A DNA stretch of 64,000 nucleotides, from the NCBI RefSeq assembly GCF_015548375.1, contig NZ_JADMWW010000002.1, positions 1 to 64,000 on the forward strand, in the 5' to 3' direction. The notes below the pieces were generated by a model. The model was not told the origin of the DNA, made no database searches, and was given only the letters and a program-made list of their open reading frames with translations. The DNA is from Collinsella aerofaciens (GTDB taxonomy: Bacteria; Actinomycetota; Coriobacteriia; Coriobacteriales; Coriobacteriaceae). Below are positions 8,435 through 17,424 of the stretch, piece by piece. Each line of letters opens with the position of its first letter. Within the stretch, counting starts at the first letter, position 1. Position numbers and translations under genes: made by a program.

Positions 8435-9229
8435 TTAAGCGAGACTCTCCAGCACGCGACGGAGCTCCTGCTGAACGGCGTGGTCGCGGTTGCAGCCTAC
8501 GACGCGATCGGCAACCGCCTTGAGCGCGGGGCGCGCGTTTTCCATCGCGCAGCCCGTGCCGACAAAGCGAATGATCTCGTAGTCGTTCATCGAGTCGCCA
8601 AACGCCATGACCTCGTCGCGTCCAATGCCGTAATGTTCCGCGAGCTGCGCGATGCCCGAGGCCTTCGACACACCGGGCTGCATGGCATCAATCCACGCGT
8701 TGCCCGAAGGCGCAAAGGTAAAGAGCTGACCAAGTTCGCGCTGTAGCACGTACGCACTGTCCATAACGGCACCGTCATCGCAAAAGATACTCGCCTTGAT
8801 GATATTTACACTGGGATCGGGCAGCTCCCAAATGCGCTCGGCATTGGGAAGGTCCTTATCGACCTCACGCACGAACTTGCACTCGTCATCGAGCAGGAAG
8901 GACTTGGTTCGGTCAAAGAGCGCAAGATGCAGATTGGGAAACGTCGCGACGGCCTGGGCGAGCTTTCGAATCGCCAGGTGCGAATACACCTCGCGGTCTA
9001 CCATCTTGCCGTCGGCGTAGACCTGGGCGCCGTTAGCGGCGACAAAGTCCATCTTGTCGCGAACGGGCGCAAAGAACTCGCACAGGCGATCGTAGCGACG
9101 ACCTGACGATGCGGCGAAATGCACGCCATGCTCGTGTAGCGCCAGAATCAGTTCGTAGGTCTCAGGAGGCACCTGGCCGTTTTCGTCAAGCAGTGTGCCG
9201 TCCATATCGGATGCAATCAGTTTAAACAT
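8435..9229 (-). CDS. HAD superfamily Cof-type phosphatase
   Basis: A 264-residue paralogue of the HAD protein at 7434, on the opposite strand. Motif I is SDMDGTLLDE at residues 7-16, motif II is in AASSGR, the motif III Lys is in GVSKASGI, and motif IV is MAFGDSMNDYEI. It should be a small-molecule phosphatase of the Cof class. Its ribosome site AGGGAG is buried in the 3' arm of a 62-nt hairpin (9235-9296), so translation may be controlled by RNA structure. The two HAD genes converge and are not an operon. Confidence 0.9.
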   Translation of the reverse strand: MFKLIASDMDGTLLDENGQVPPETYELILALHEHGVHFAASSGRRYDRLCEFFAPVRDKMDFVAANGAQVYADGKMVDREVYSHLAIRKLAQAVATFPNLHLALFDRTKSFLLDDECKFVREVDKDLPNAERIWELPDPSVNIIKASIFCDDGAVMDSAYVLQRELGQLFTFAPSGNAWIDAMQPGVSKASGIAQLAEHYGIGRDEVMAFGDSMNDYEIIRFVGTGCAMENARPALKAVADRVVGCNRDHAVQQELRRVLESLA

Positions 9230-9234
9230 AGAAA

Positions 9235-9296
9235 AGCTCCCTTCGGGCTTGTTGGAATCGAACGTGTATCCAATTCCAACGTACCCAAAGGGAGCT
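9235..9296 (-). promoter_or_regulatory. Leader hairpin sequestering the ribosome binding site
   Basis: On the minus strand this forms AGCTCCCTTTGGG pairing with CCCGAAGGGAGCT, with an inner GTTGGAAT / ATTCCAAC stem. The 3' arm carries the AGGGAG that serves the HAD gene start at 9229, and TTTTC follows, so the structure could act as a translational switch or a weak attenuator. No known riboswitch consensus was recognised. Confidence 0.5.
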
Positions 9297-9427
9297 CAAA
9301 TAAGACTCTGCGGGCGTAAACGTTACAAGGACCTAGCAAATAGCTCACACATGCCAGAGGTCTCACGGTCGCGGCGTCAGGCGACACGCCACCCCGACGA
9401 CTAGTCGTTTAAGAACGTCCCCGATGA

Positions 9428-11248
9428 CTAGTCGGCGTAGGTGAAGGTCGTGACGTCGAACATGCCCTCGGGGCGGATGCGGAGCGTCGGGATCACCGGC
9501 AGGGGCAGGAAAATGATGCCCATGATGGGGTCGAGCGGCGGCTCGATGCCCATGGCACGCGCCTTGACCATAAAGTCGTCGTGCTGCGCGGCGACATCCT
9601 CGGCCGTGCCCTCGCTCATCAGGCCACCGAGCGCCAGCGGAATGCGCGCCACGACCTCGCCGTTGCGCACCAGCACGTGACCGCCCTGGCCCACGGCATC
9701 AACGGCGGCCATCATATCGGCGGCGTTGTCGCCCACGACGCACACGTTGTGCGAGTCGTGTCCGATCGTCGAGGCGATGGCACCACCCGTGATGGTAAAG
9801 CCGCGCACCCAGCCGCGGCCGATATGCTTGCCAACGAGTCCCAGGCCAGCGGGGCCGTCACCGTCGGCGCCCTCGGCCTGCAGCGACACGCCGCGGCCGT
9901 GGCGCTCGATCAGCATAATACGGCGCAGGCCCTCGGCGCTCTCGGGACGAACCATGCCCGTGATGGCCTTGCCCGGCACCACGTCAATCACGGCCTCGCC
10001 CGGCTTAAAGGCATAGTCGAATACGTCGAGCGAAAGCTTCGGCAGCTTAACGGAGGCGCGCAGCTCATCGGCAAGGGCCGCAACCTCGGCCATCTCGGGT
10101 GCGATCTCGCCCACAAAGGTGCCGTCCTGCGCCACCAGGGCACCGGCGGCATATACACGATGCGGAGCCGTGGCAAACGTCAGGTCATTGAGCACCAGCA
10201 GGTCGGCACGCTTGCCCGGGGCAATCGCACCGCGGAGCTCGTGCGGGTCGCGGCAGCCGTGATCCAGGCCAAACGCCTCAGCCGTGGAGAGGGACGCCAT
10301 AGAGATGGCGACCACCGGGTCGATGCCGGCCTCGACAGCCACGCGGCAGGCGTTGTCGATCATACCGGTCGAAAGCGCATCGGAGGGAGCGCGGTCGTCG
10401 GTCGCAAAGCAGCAGCGGCGGGCACGGGCGGGGTTTTCCAGCAACATCGGAGACAGGTTGGCCAGGTCATGGCTGCACGTACCTTCGCGCAGCATCACGT
10501 ACATGCCGCGGGACAGCTTGTCGAGTGCCTCCTCGCGAATCGTCGACTCATGGTCAGCGATAATACCTGCTGCGGCATAGGCGTTGAGGTCCTTGCCGGC
10601 AACGAGCGGCGCGTGACCGTCAACCTGCTTGGACGGCGTCTGGTTGGCAGCGTCGATGCGAGCGCAGGTCTCGGGATCGGCCATAAAGACACCCGGCAGG
10701 TTCATCATCTCGCCGAGGCCAAATACGTCGCCCGGATGCTCGGCAAAAAACGCCTGCATATCAGCAGCGGTGATGACGGCACCGGCCTGCTCGTCGGGCA
10801 GCGCGGGCACGCACGAAGGCATCATGTACTTGATGGAAATAGGAGCGCGACGACCGTCCTCGATCATAAAGCGCAGGCCGTCCAAGCCAGAAACATTAGC
10901 GATCTCGTGGCTGTCGGCAATGGCGGTGGTGGTACCGCGCGTCGCCGCCATGCGCGCATACTCGGCAGGGCGGATGTTCGAGGACTCAATGTGCAGATGT
11001 CCGTCGATAAAGCCGGGGGCGATATAGCGACCCTGGCAGTCGATAACCTCGGCAGCCTCGTAGGTACCGGCGGCATCGTCGCGACCGTCGTAGAGCACGC
11101 CGACGATTACGCCGTCCTTGACGGCAACGCTACCGGGCGCCACGCGCTGACCGTACACGTCGACAATCTGCGCATTGGTAAACAGCGTGTCGACAGGCAC
11201 GCGACCCTCGGCGGCCTCGATCACAGACCTCATGACCTCAACGGACAT
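9428..11248 (-). CDS. ade: Adenine deaminase
   Basis: A 606-residue amidohydrolase that converts adenine to hypoxanthine plus ammonia in purine salvage. Metal ligands are visible as HLHIESS, DSHEIAN, DGHAPLV, DHEST and TDDRAP, in the family order, followed by the C-terminal adenine deaminase domain with GGAIASTIGHDSHN. The start at 11248 is chosen for AAAGGAG 5 bases upstream; a longer frame reaching 11290 has no such site. The length matches bacterial Ade (about 580-600). It suits the purine-catabolic character of the strain, since hypoxanthine feeds the xanthine dehydrogenase near 59.6 kb. Confidence 0.94.
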   Translation of the reverse strand: MSVEVMRSVIEAAEGRVPVDTLFTNAQIVDVYGQRVAPGSVAVKDGVIVGVLYDGRDDAAGTYEAAEVIDCQGRYIAPGFIDGHLHIESSNIRPAEYARMAATRGTTTAIADSHEIANVSGLDGLRFMIEDGRRAPISIKYMMPSCVPALPDEQAGAVITAADMQAFFAEHPGDVFGLGEMMNLPGVFMADPETCARIDAANQTPSKQVDGHAPLVAGKDLNAYAAAGIIADHESTIREEALDKLSRGMYVMLREGTCSHDLANLSPMLLENPARARRCCFATDDRAPSDALSTGMIDNACRVAVEAGIDPVVAISMASLSTAEAFGLDHGCRDPHELRGAIAPGKRADLLVLNDLTFATAPHRVYAAGALVAQDGTFVGEIAPEMAEVAALADELRASVKLPKLSLDVFDYAFKPGEAVIDVVPGKAITGMVRPESAEGLRRIMLIERHGRGVSLQAEGADGDGPAGLGLVGKHIGRGWVRGFTITGGAIASTIGHDSHNVCVVGDNAADMMAAVDAVGQGGHVLVRNGEVVARIPLALGGLMSEGTAEDVAAQHDDFMVKARAMGIEPPLDPIMGIIFLPLPVIPTLRIRPEGMFDVTTFTYAD

Positions 11249-11474
11249 ACATACTCCTTTAACCGTAGAAAAAAGCTGCGGAGCGGACAAGCCTTCACCG
11301 CAGCATGCTCATAGCCATTGTATGCCCAAACGATGGGCCAACAATACGCCCCTCCGCTTAACGGTACACGCCACTTGGTGCAATGGGGACTGCCGCTGAG
11401 CACCAATGACTACTCGACGACTACTAACTGCCGTCCCGACAACAAAAACGCCGATGTTTTGGCAACGACAGCGA

Positions 11475-11573
11475 GCGGGCCGCATTTGAGACAAGGTGAC
11501 GTGAAACGAAAGGGCGCTGACCTTCTGGTCGCGCCCTTGAAGTTGAACGTCAGATTGTCCAAATGCGGCCCGC
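11475..11573. ncRNA. 99-nt long structured hairpin, unknown role
   Basis: Outer arms GCGGGCCGCATTTG / CAAATGCGGCCCGC (14 bp) continue inward through GACAA/TTGTC, TGACGT/ACGTCA and AAGGGCGC/GCGCCCTT to a GACC-TTCT-GGTC tip, roughly 37 base pairs. It lies in the 364-bp gap 11249-11612 between ade and tyrS, where no gene is seen. It may be a terminator, a mobile hairpin repeat or a small RNA. Confidence 0.45.
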
Positions 11574-11588
11574 GCAGCGTCGGCCGGT

Positions 11589-11610
11589 CCGCCGTTCGTT
11601 AGAACGGCGG
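11589..11610 (-). terminator. Perfect hairpin after tyrS
   Basis: CCGCCGTTC / GAACGGCGG arms with a 4-base loop, beginning 2 bases after the tyrS stop. It lacks a clear U tract, so it may stabilise the mRNA end or act with the larger hairpin downstream. Confidence 0.5.
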
Positions 11611-11612
11611 AA

Positions 11613-12824
11613 CTAAATCAACTTAAAGCCCTTGCGCTTGCCTACGGAGAGGGTGTCGCCCAGCTTGAGGGCGCTGGGATCGATGTTATAGCTCTTGGGA
11701 GCCACCGCCTTGCCGTTGATCTTGACGCCGCCACCGTCAATGTCGCGACGGGCCTGGCCGGCGCTCGCCGAAAGGCCCAGGTCCTTAAGCAGGCCTGCGA
11801 GGTAGATCTGGCCCTCGTCGTTGACGGTCAGCTCAACGTGCTTCTCGGGGAAGTCGGCAAGCTGGCCCTCCTTGAACACGCGGTCGAACTCGGCCTGAGC
11901 CTCGTCGCCGGCACCGACGCCGTGGTAGGTGTCGCACAGGTCGCGGCCCAGGGCGCGCTTGAGCTCATAGGGATCGGCAGAGCCGTCGGCCAGAGCAGCG
12001 TCGATCTTGTCGACCTCGGCCGGGGTGAGGGAGCTCGCCAGACGATAGTACTTGCCGATCATCTCGTCAGGGATGGACATGGTCTTGCCGAACATATCCT
12101 TGGGAGCATCGGTCAGGCCGATGTAGTTACCGTAGGACTTGGACATCTTACGGACGCCATCGGTGCCCTCGAGCAGCGGCATGGTGAGGGCGATCTGGGG
12201 CTCCATGCCCATCTTCTCCATGAGCTCACGGCCGGCGAGCAGGTTGAAGAGCTGATCGGTGCCGCCCATCTCTACATCGGCCTTGATCTGCACGGAGTCG
12301 AAAGCCTGCATCACGGGATACAGGAACTCATGCAGGGCGATCGGCGTCTGAGACTGGTAGCGCTTGGTAAAGTCGTCGCGCTCGAGGATGCGGGCGACGG
12401 TGAACTTGGAGCACACCTGCAGCAGACCGGCCAGATCCATCGAAAGGATCCAGTCACCGTTGTGCACGATGGTGGTCTTCTCGGGATCCAGGATCTTCAT
12501 GGCCTGGCTCACGTAGGTCTCGGCATTGGCCTCGATCTGCTCCTGCGAAAGCTGCGGACGGGTGGAATTCTTGCCCGAAGGGTCGCCAATCAACGCGGTA
12601 CCGTTGCCGATGATGAGGGTGACGTTGTGGCCCAGGTCCTGGAACTGACGCATCTTGCGCAGCGGCACGGCGTGGCCCAGGTGCAGGTCGGGGCTGGTGG
12701 GGTCGACGCCGAGCTTGATGTTGAGGGGCTCGCCCTTCTCAAGCTTCTTGCGAAGGTCGGCCTCGGGAACGATCTGCGCGGCGCCCGAGGTGATGATACG
12801 CATTTGCTCGTCAACAGACAGCAT
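11613..12824 (-). CDS. tyrS: Tyrosyl-tRNA synthetase
   Basis: A 403-residue class I synthetase that charges tRNA-Tyr. The HIGH box appears as HLGH near residue 48 after GVDPTSPDL, and the KMSKS loop as RKMSKS near 232. The ALIGDPSGK and MGGTDQLFNLL signatures of TyrRS follow, and an S4 RNA-binding domain covers roughly 335-403. HLGH at the HIGH box suggests the TyrZ-like branch. The leader between the preceding U32 gene and this start is only 97 bp and shows no T-box. A compact hairpin follows the stop. Confidence 0.96.
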   Translation of the reverse strand: MLSVDEQMRIITSGAAQIVPEADLRKKLEKGEPLNIKLGVDPTSPDLHLGHAVPLRKMRQFQDLGHNVTLIIGNGTALIGDPSGKNSTRPQLSQEQIEANAETYVSQAMKILDPEKTTIVHNGDWILSMDLAGLLQVCSKFTVARILERDDFTKRYQSQTPIALHEFLYPVMQAFDSVQIKADVEMGGTDQLFNLLAGRELMEKMGMEPQIALTMPLLEGTDGVRKMSKSYGNYIGLTDAPKDMFGKTMSIPDEMIGKYYRLASSLTPAEVDKIDAALADGSADPYELKRALGRDLCDTYHGVGAGDEAQAEFDRVFKEGQLADFPEKHVELTVNDEGQIYLAGLLKDLGLSASAGQARRDIDGGGVKINGKAVAPKSYNIDPSALKLGDTLSVGKRKGFKLI

Positions 12825-12920
12825 TGGGTATCCTCCTTTTGCTATAGCACCCTCGCCGAAAACGGCGGTGCTGGAAGTCCATAAACTCTCTTATGATAAC
12901 AAACTGACGCGACGCGGCAC

Positions 12921-14879
12921 CTACGACAGGAAAATCCTCGTCCTGCCGCATGCGTCAATGGCAACTGGCAGACGTGTACCGTCACGCTCGACCAGATAGC
13001 GTACCTGCCGACGACGCAAGCAGTCGCGGCAACGAACCTGTCCCGTCGCATCGGTGGCGCAGACGCCCTCGGCGGTCAGCAGGCAGTGCTCGCACACCAT
13101 AAGCTCGGGACGGTCGGCGTCGACCGGACCCAAGACGCCGGGTTCAGCGGCCAGTTCGGCAATACGCTCCGCATCATTGCCGAGCAACTCCGCCGGCAAG
13201 CACACCCGCCCCGCACCGAGTCCGCGCAGCCAGGTAAGCGTGGCCCGATTCGCGCAGAACACCGGCGCCGCCACGTCAAACGTCACGCCCAGCTCGCGAG
13301 CGATCACCACCTGTCCCAGGTTGCGGCAGACGACGCGCCCGGCACGCTGTATCAGTGAGCGGGTCCAGTCAGCGTCACCCGTGCGGCACACCTCGTCAAG
13401 CACCACAACGGCGTCGGACAAATCAAGTTCTCCGCGCGGGTCGGCATCCATCAGCTGCCAAGCAAAAACCATGCGAGTGGGAACCGCGCACTCCACCAAC
13501 TCCGTGGACGCACCGCCATCCATCGCAACGACCTCAAAGGGCAGCACCTCAACGGCACGCGCAACGGGCGCAATCGCATCCGCCTCGGCCCGCATGCGCT
13601 CCAACACTGCCGCCGTCTGATCCAACACGCCGGCGCTGCGAATCAGGTACACCTCGCAGCCCACGTCCACTTTACGCTTACAATGCACGACGACGCGCTT
13701 CCCCGCTGCGGCATCCACCGGGCAGGGCACCTGCGGCCAGCGCTTGGGCACATCGGGACGCGCGTCGACACCCGGATAGAACCGAATCTCGAGCGTGTCA
13801 CCCGCCGCCACGGCGGCGTCGAGCTCAACGGTCACCTCTTCGTGGCCCACAGCGACCAAACGCCCCACGCGCACGCCCTGGTTAATTGCGCGCTCAAAGC
13901 TCATCAGCTCGGCACCCGAACGCCCTCGCAGGTACGTATCGGTAAACCCACGGTTAAACGACCTCCCCAGCTCGCGTTCAAGCTCTTCCACGGCATCGGG
14001 GTCCCACGCGCCGTCGCGCAGCATATCGAGTGCCCGGCGCCACACCCGCACCACGTTGAATACGTAATCGGGGTTCTTCATGCGCCCCTCGATCTTGAGC
14101 GACGCCACGCCGGCATCTACAAGCTCGGGCAGATGCGCAATACCCAGATAGTCGCGCGGGCACAACAGGCGATCCCCTTCGACGGCGACAACGCTCTGCC
14201 CCGCCTCGTCCACCAGGTCGTACGCCAGACGGCACGGCTGTGTGCAGTCGCCGCGCATCGCCGAGCGCCCACGCCGCAGGGCCGAGAACTCGCACGCCCC
14301 CGAATAGCCGATGCAAATCGCACCGTGGCAGAATACCTCGATGGGCACGCCCGTGGCACATAGCGCCGCAATCTCGTCGACCGTCAGCTCGCGTGCCGTC
14401 GTCACGCGCTCGACCCCCAGCTCATCGGCGGCAAGTCGCACGGCGCCTTCGCTATGAACGCCCGCCTGCGTGGACAGGTGAATCTCGACCCCGGGAATCG
14501 CCGCGCGCAGCGCGCAGGCCAGCCCGGCATCGGCGACAATCAGAGCATCGGCGCCCAGCTCCAGTGCATGAGCTCCCAACGCCACCGCGTCGGACAACTC
14601 ATCGTCAAACACGAACACGTTGAGCGTCACGTACACACGCACGCCATGGGCATGCGCCACGGCGCAGCCGCGCGCAAACTCGTCGTCGGTAAAACCGTGC
14701 GCACTCACACGGGCGTTAAAGCCGCCCAACCCCGCATAGATGGCATCGGCGCCCGCGGCGATGGCCGCAAACATCTGGTCGAGCCCGCCCGCCGGCGCCA
14801 GCAGCTCGGGCAGCGCCGCACCGGCAGCATCCAATCCAGTCTTGTGTTGTCCGCTCGGCCCCATCGCCCGAATCGCCAT
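12921..14879 (-). CDS. U32 family peptidase / tRNA-rRNA hydroxylation protein-like
   Basis: A 652-residue U32 protein. The N-terminal TIM-barrel-like part opens with ELLAPAGGLDQMFAAI and AGADAIYAGL; the conserved Cys segment (SGACEF, GDCTQPCR) follows, then SLKIEGRMKNPDYV. U32 members have been described both as collagenases and as Fe-S proteins for prephenate-dependent RNA hydroxylation (TrhP, RlhA); the Cys pattern favours the latter. A C-terminal extension ends with CEHC and CRDC pairs that look metal-binding. The start at 14879 has AAGGAG 7 bases upstream, nine codons inside the longest frame. tyrS follows on the same strand. Confidence 0.85.
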   Translation of the reverse strand: MAIRAMGPSGQHKTGLDAAGAALPELLAPAGGLDQMFAAIAAGADAIYAGLGGFNARVSAHGFTDDEFARGCAVAHAHGVRVYVTLNVFVFDDELSDAVALGAHALELGADALIVADAGLACALRAAIPGVEIHLSTQAGVHSEGAVRLAADELGVERVTTARELTVDEIAALCATGVPIEVFCHGAICIGYSGACEFSALRRGRSAMRGDCTQPCRLAYDLVDEAGQSVVAVEGDRLLCPRDYLGIAHLPELVDAGVASLKIEGRMKNPDYVFNVVRVWRRALDMLRDGAWDPDAVEELERELGRSFNRGFTDTYLRGRSGAELMSFERAINQGVRVGRLVAVGHEEVTVELDAAVAAGDTLEIRFYPGVDARPDVPKRWPQVPCPVDAAAGKRVVVHCKRKVDVGCEVYLIRSAGVLDQTAAVLERMRAEADAIAPVARAVEVLPFEVVAMDGGASTELVECAVPTRMVFAWQLMDADPRGELDLSDAVVVLDEVCRTGDADWTRSLIQRAGRVVCRNLGQVVIARELGVTFDVAAPVFCANRATLTWLRGLGAGRVCLPAELLGNDAERIAELAAEPGVLGPVDADRPELMVCEHCLLTAEGVCATDATGQVRCRDCLRRRQVRYLVERDGTRLPVAIDACGRTRIFLS

Positions 14880-15041
14880 CGGCAAACTCCTTACCAAGGT
14901 ATGCATTCACTCTGGAAAATGCCGTCTTCCAGCATACACGAGGCCTCGCGCGCCCCGTTTGGTTTATCGTGTAATAACTTATGTCCATCCTGCCCCGACG
15001 GCACATCCGCCGTCCGGCACGACATACCTGGAGGTCAATAT

Positions 15042-17234
15042 ATGGGTCCTCGCCAACGACAGGGACGCAGCCGTTCAAAGACGCATGCCCTGCCCATAAT
15101 CCTGCTCTCGTTTTTGGGCTTTTTGCTGATTGCGGGCGTGGCATTTGGCATCGGCATGGTCGGCAACGTCAACCGCTGGCTGTCCGATCTGCCCGACTAC
15201 ACCGACGCCAACGCGTATCTGGTGAGCGAGCCCACCGAGATCGTCGACTGCAACGGCAACAAGATCGCGAGCTTCTACACGCAAAACCGCAAGTCCATCA
15301 CCAAGGACAAGGTCTCCCCCTACGTGCTACAGGGCACCGTTGACGTCGAGGACGAGCGCTTCTACGAGCACGGCGGTATCGACCTGTGGGGTATCGCGCG
15401 TGCTGCGGTGGCAACCCTCGGCGGCGGGCACGAAGGCGCCTCGACTATCACCCAGCAGCTGGTGCGCAACACCATCCTGCAGGAGGAGCAGTTCGACTCG
15501 ACCATCGAGCGTAAGGTGCGCGAGGCCTACATCGCCGTAAAGATGGAGGACATGTACTCCAAAGACGAGATCCTCATGATGTACCTCAACACCATCTATT
15601 ACGGTCACGGCGCCTACGGTATTGAGGCCGCCGCCGAGACCTACCTGTCCAAGAGCGCCGCAGACCTCACCCTGAGCGAGGCCGCGCTGTTGATCGGCCT
15701 TCCCAACTCGCCCTCGCAGTACGACCCCACGGTCAACCCCGACCTGGCGCTGTCCCGTCGCAACAAGGTCCTCGACAACATGCTGCGCCTGGGCCACATT
15801 ACGCAGGAGGAGCACGATGCCGCACAGGCCGAGCCCATCACCCTCAACGTGACCGAAATCTCGGGCAGCGGCGTTGACGTATACTCGCAGCCCTACTTTG
15901 TCGCCTATGTTAAGCAGCTGCTGGAGCAGGAGTTCTCGACCGACGTGCTCTTTAAGGGCGGCCTGACCGTCAAGACCACCATCGACCCCACGATGCAGCA
16001 GGTGGCAGAGAATGCCGTTCGCGAGCAGCTCGACACGCTCTCGCTCGACGGCCTGGACATGGGCATGGTCGTCGTCGACCCCAAGACCGGCTACATCAAG
16101 TGCATGGTGGGCGGCTACGATTACAACGCCGACGAGAACCACGTAAACCATGCCACGGCCAAGCGTCCCGTCGGCTCCACCTTTAAGGCCTTTACGCTGG
16201 CAACTGCCATCCAAAACGGCATGAACCCCAACGTCACCCTCAACTGCAACTCGCCGCTCAAGGCCAAGGGCACCACGACCGAGGTCCAAAACTACGCCAA
16301 CCATAGCTATGGCAACATCACGCTTAAGCAGGCGACGGCATACTCCTCCAACACCGGCTACATCCAGGTGGCGGAAGCCGTCGGCAACAGCAAGATCATC
16401 TCGCTCGTCAAAAAGCTCGGCATCGATCCCGCCAAGGACAACATCGAGGACGTTCCCGTCATGACCCTCGGCACCGGCTCGATCTCGCCGCTCGAGATGG
16501 CCGCCGCCTACGCGACGTTTGCCAACGGCGGCTACTATCGCCAGCCGATCGCCATCACCGAGATTGACTCTCGTACCGGTTCGGTGCTGTACCAGCACAC
16601 CGACAATCCCTCACAGGTACTTACCGAGGGCGAGGCCGCCGCGGTCACCGATGTTCTGTCCGGCGTCATGAAGGGCGGCGGTACGGGTGCTGCCGGCGCC
16701 CTGAGCGTCAACCAGCCCTATGCCGGCAAGACGGGCACCACCGACAACACCACCAACCTGTGGTTCTGCGGCTATACCCCGCAGCTGGCGTGCGCCCTGT
16801 GGACCGGCTATTCCGCGGGCGAGATTCCCATCCAAAAATACGGCACAGACCTGCTGGGCGACAGCACCAACCTGCCTGTCTTTAAGCGGTTTATGAACAC
16901 CGTTCTGACCGGTACCGAGCGCGAGGAGTTTGCGACCGGAACGGCGCCCACATACAAGAACAACAGCGTCTGGAAGTTCTACGGCACCAACAACACCAAG
17001 AAGACGGAGAACGACGACAAGGACGAGAACGAAGACGAAGAGGAAACCACCACGACGACGACCACGACGACCACGACGACCGAGACCACGGGCGGCGACA
17101 CCACCGGCGGCACCGGTACGACCGGTGGCTCGACGGGCGGCTCCACTGGTGGTTCGACCGGCGGCGATGGCGGCACGCCTACGCCTACGCCCACTCCCGA
17201 CCCCTCGCCCACGCCTGACGATACGGTCGGCTAG
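15042..17234 (+). CDS. Class A penicillin-binding protein (transglycosylase/transpeptidase)
   Basis: A 730-residue bifunctional peptidoglycan synthase of the PBP1A type. It has a short basic N-terminus, one membrane helix (about residues 17-40), a GT51 domain with the catalytic Glu in VEDERFYEHGG and the GASTITQQL motif, then a transpeptidase domain with STFK near 379, SSN, and KTGTT near 562. Beyond about residue 640 there is a low-complexity tail: an acidic stretch, a Thr run, TGGS repeats and a Pro-Thr end, probably crossing the wall. The ATG at 15042 has CTGGAGG 7 bases upstream; the frame stays open for 196 codons before it, over the divergent U32 gene, and that part is not coding. Confidence 0.94.
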   Translation: MGPRQRQGRSRSKTHALPIILLSFLGFLLIAGVAFGIGMVGNVNRWLSDLPDYTDANAYLVSEPTEIVDCNGNKIASFYTQNRKSITKDKVSPYVLQGTVDVEDERFYEHGGIDLWGIARAAVATLGGGHEGASTITQQLVRNTILQEEQFDSTIERKVREAYIAVKMEDMYSKDEILMMYLNTIYYGHGAYGIEAAAETYLSKSAADLTLSEAALLIGLPNSPSQYDPTVNPDLALSRRNKVLDNMLRLGHITQEEHDAAQAEPITLNVTEISGSGVDVYSQPYFVAYVKQLLEQEFSTDVLFKGGLTVKTTIDPTMQQVAENAVREQLDTLSLDGLDMGMVVVDPKTGYIKCMVGGYDYNADENHVNHATAKRPVGSTFKAFTLATAIQNGMNPNVTLNCNSPLKAKGTTTEVQNYANHSYGNITLKQATAYSSNTGYIQVAEAVGNSKIISLVKKLGIDPAKDNIEDVPVMTLGTGSISPLEMAAAYATFANGGYYRQPIAITEIDSRTGSVLYQHTDNPSQVLTEGEAAAVTDVLSGVMKGGGTGAAGALSVNQPYAGKTGTTDNTTNLWFCGYTPQLACALWTGYSAGEIPIQKYGTDLLGDSTNLPVFKRFMNTVLTGTEREEFATGTAPTYKNNSVWKFYGTNNTKKTENDDKDENEDEEETTTTTTTTTTTTETTGGDTTGGTGTTGGSTGGSTGGSTGGDGGTPTPTPTPDPSPTPDDTVG

Positions 17235-17257
17235 AAATCATCCGGCCATAAGCAACA

Positions 17258-17297
17258 AGGCCCCCGAGCAGCTTATTGAACTGCTCGGGGGCCTTTT
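17258..17297 (+). terminator. Rho-independent terminator after the PBP gene
   Basis: A perfect 14-bp stem, AGGCCCCCGAGCAG with its complement, around a 9-base loop, followed by TTTT. Confidence 0.95.
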
Positions 17298-17339
17298 TAG
17301 TTTAAAGCGACCTGATGGGCGGTCTTTATACCGGCAGAC

Positions 17340-17373
17340 AAAAAAGGGGGGCACCGACCAACGTCGATACCCC
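17340..17373 (-). terminator. Terminator after argR
   Basis: Read on the minus strand: GGGG, TCGAC / GTCGG and CCCC pair with one internal mismatch, followed by a run of T (A at 17340-17345 on the plus strand). It sits between the convergent PBP and argR genes. Confidence 0.7.
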
Positions 17374-17424
17374 TTACAAGCCACTATGTCAGCGCGCACG
17401 GTGCCGAGCGCACGACCCGCACGC

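Noticed and set aside
9250-9290. tRNA-like element, because of a GTTCGATTCC T-loop-like string
   Set aside because: The flanking bases do not form a T stem and no anticodon or acceptor arm can be built; the string belongs to the leader hairpin.
9394-9435. Hairpin at the end of adenine deaminase
   Set aside because: GACTAGTC occurs twice and is itself a palindrome, but the flanks do not pair as a long stem; a short direct repeat is the simpler description.
9581-11314. A 577-codon open frame on the plus strand opposite adenine deaminase
   Set aside because: Shadow frame typical of high-GC coding DNA; the minus frame has the full set of metal-site motifs and a ribosome site.
12825-12920. T-box leader for tyrS
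   Set aside because: Only about 97 bp separate the U32 stop and the tyrS start, and no T-box consensus or antiterminator pattern is seen.
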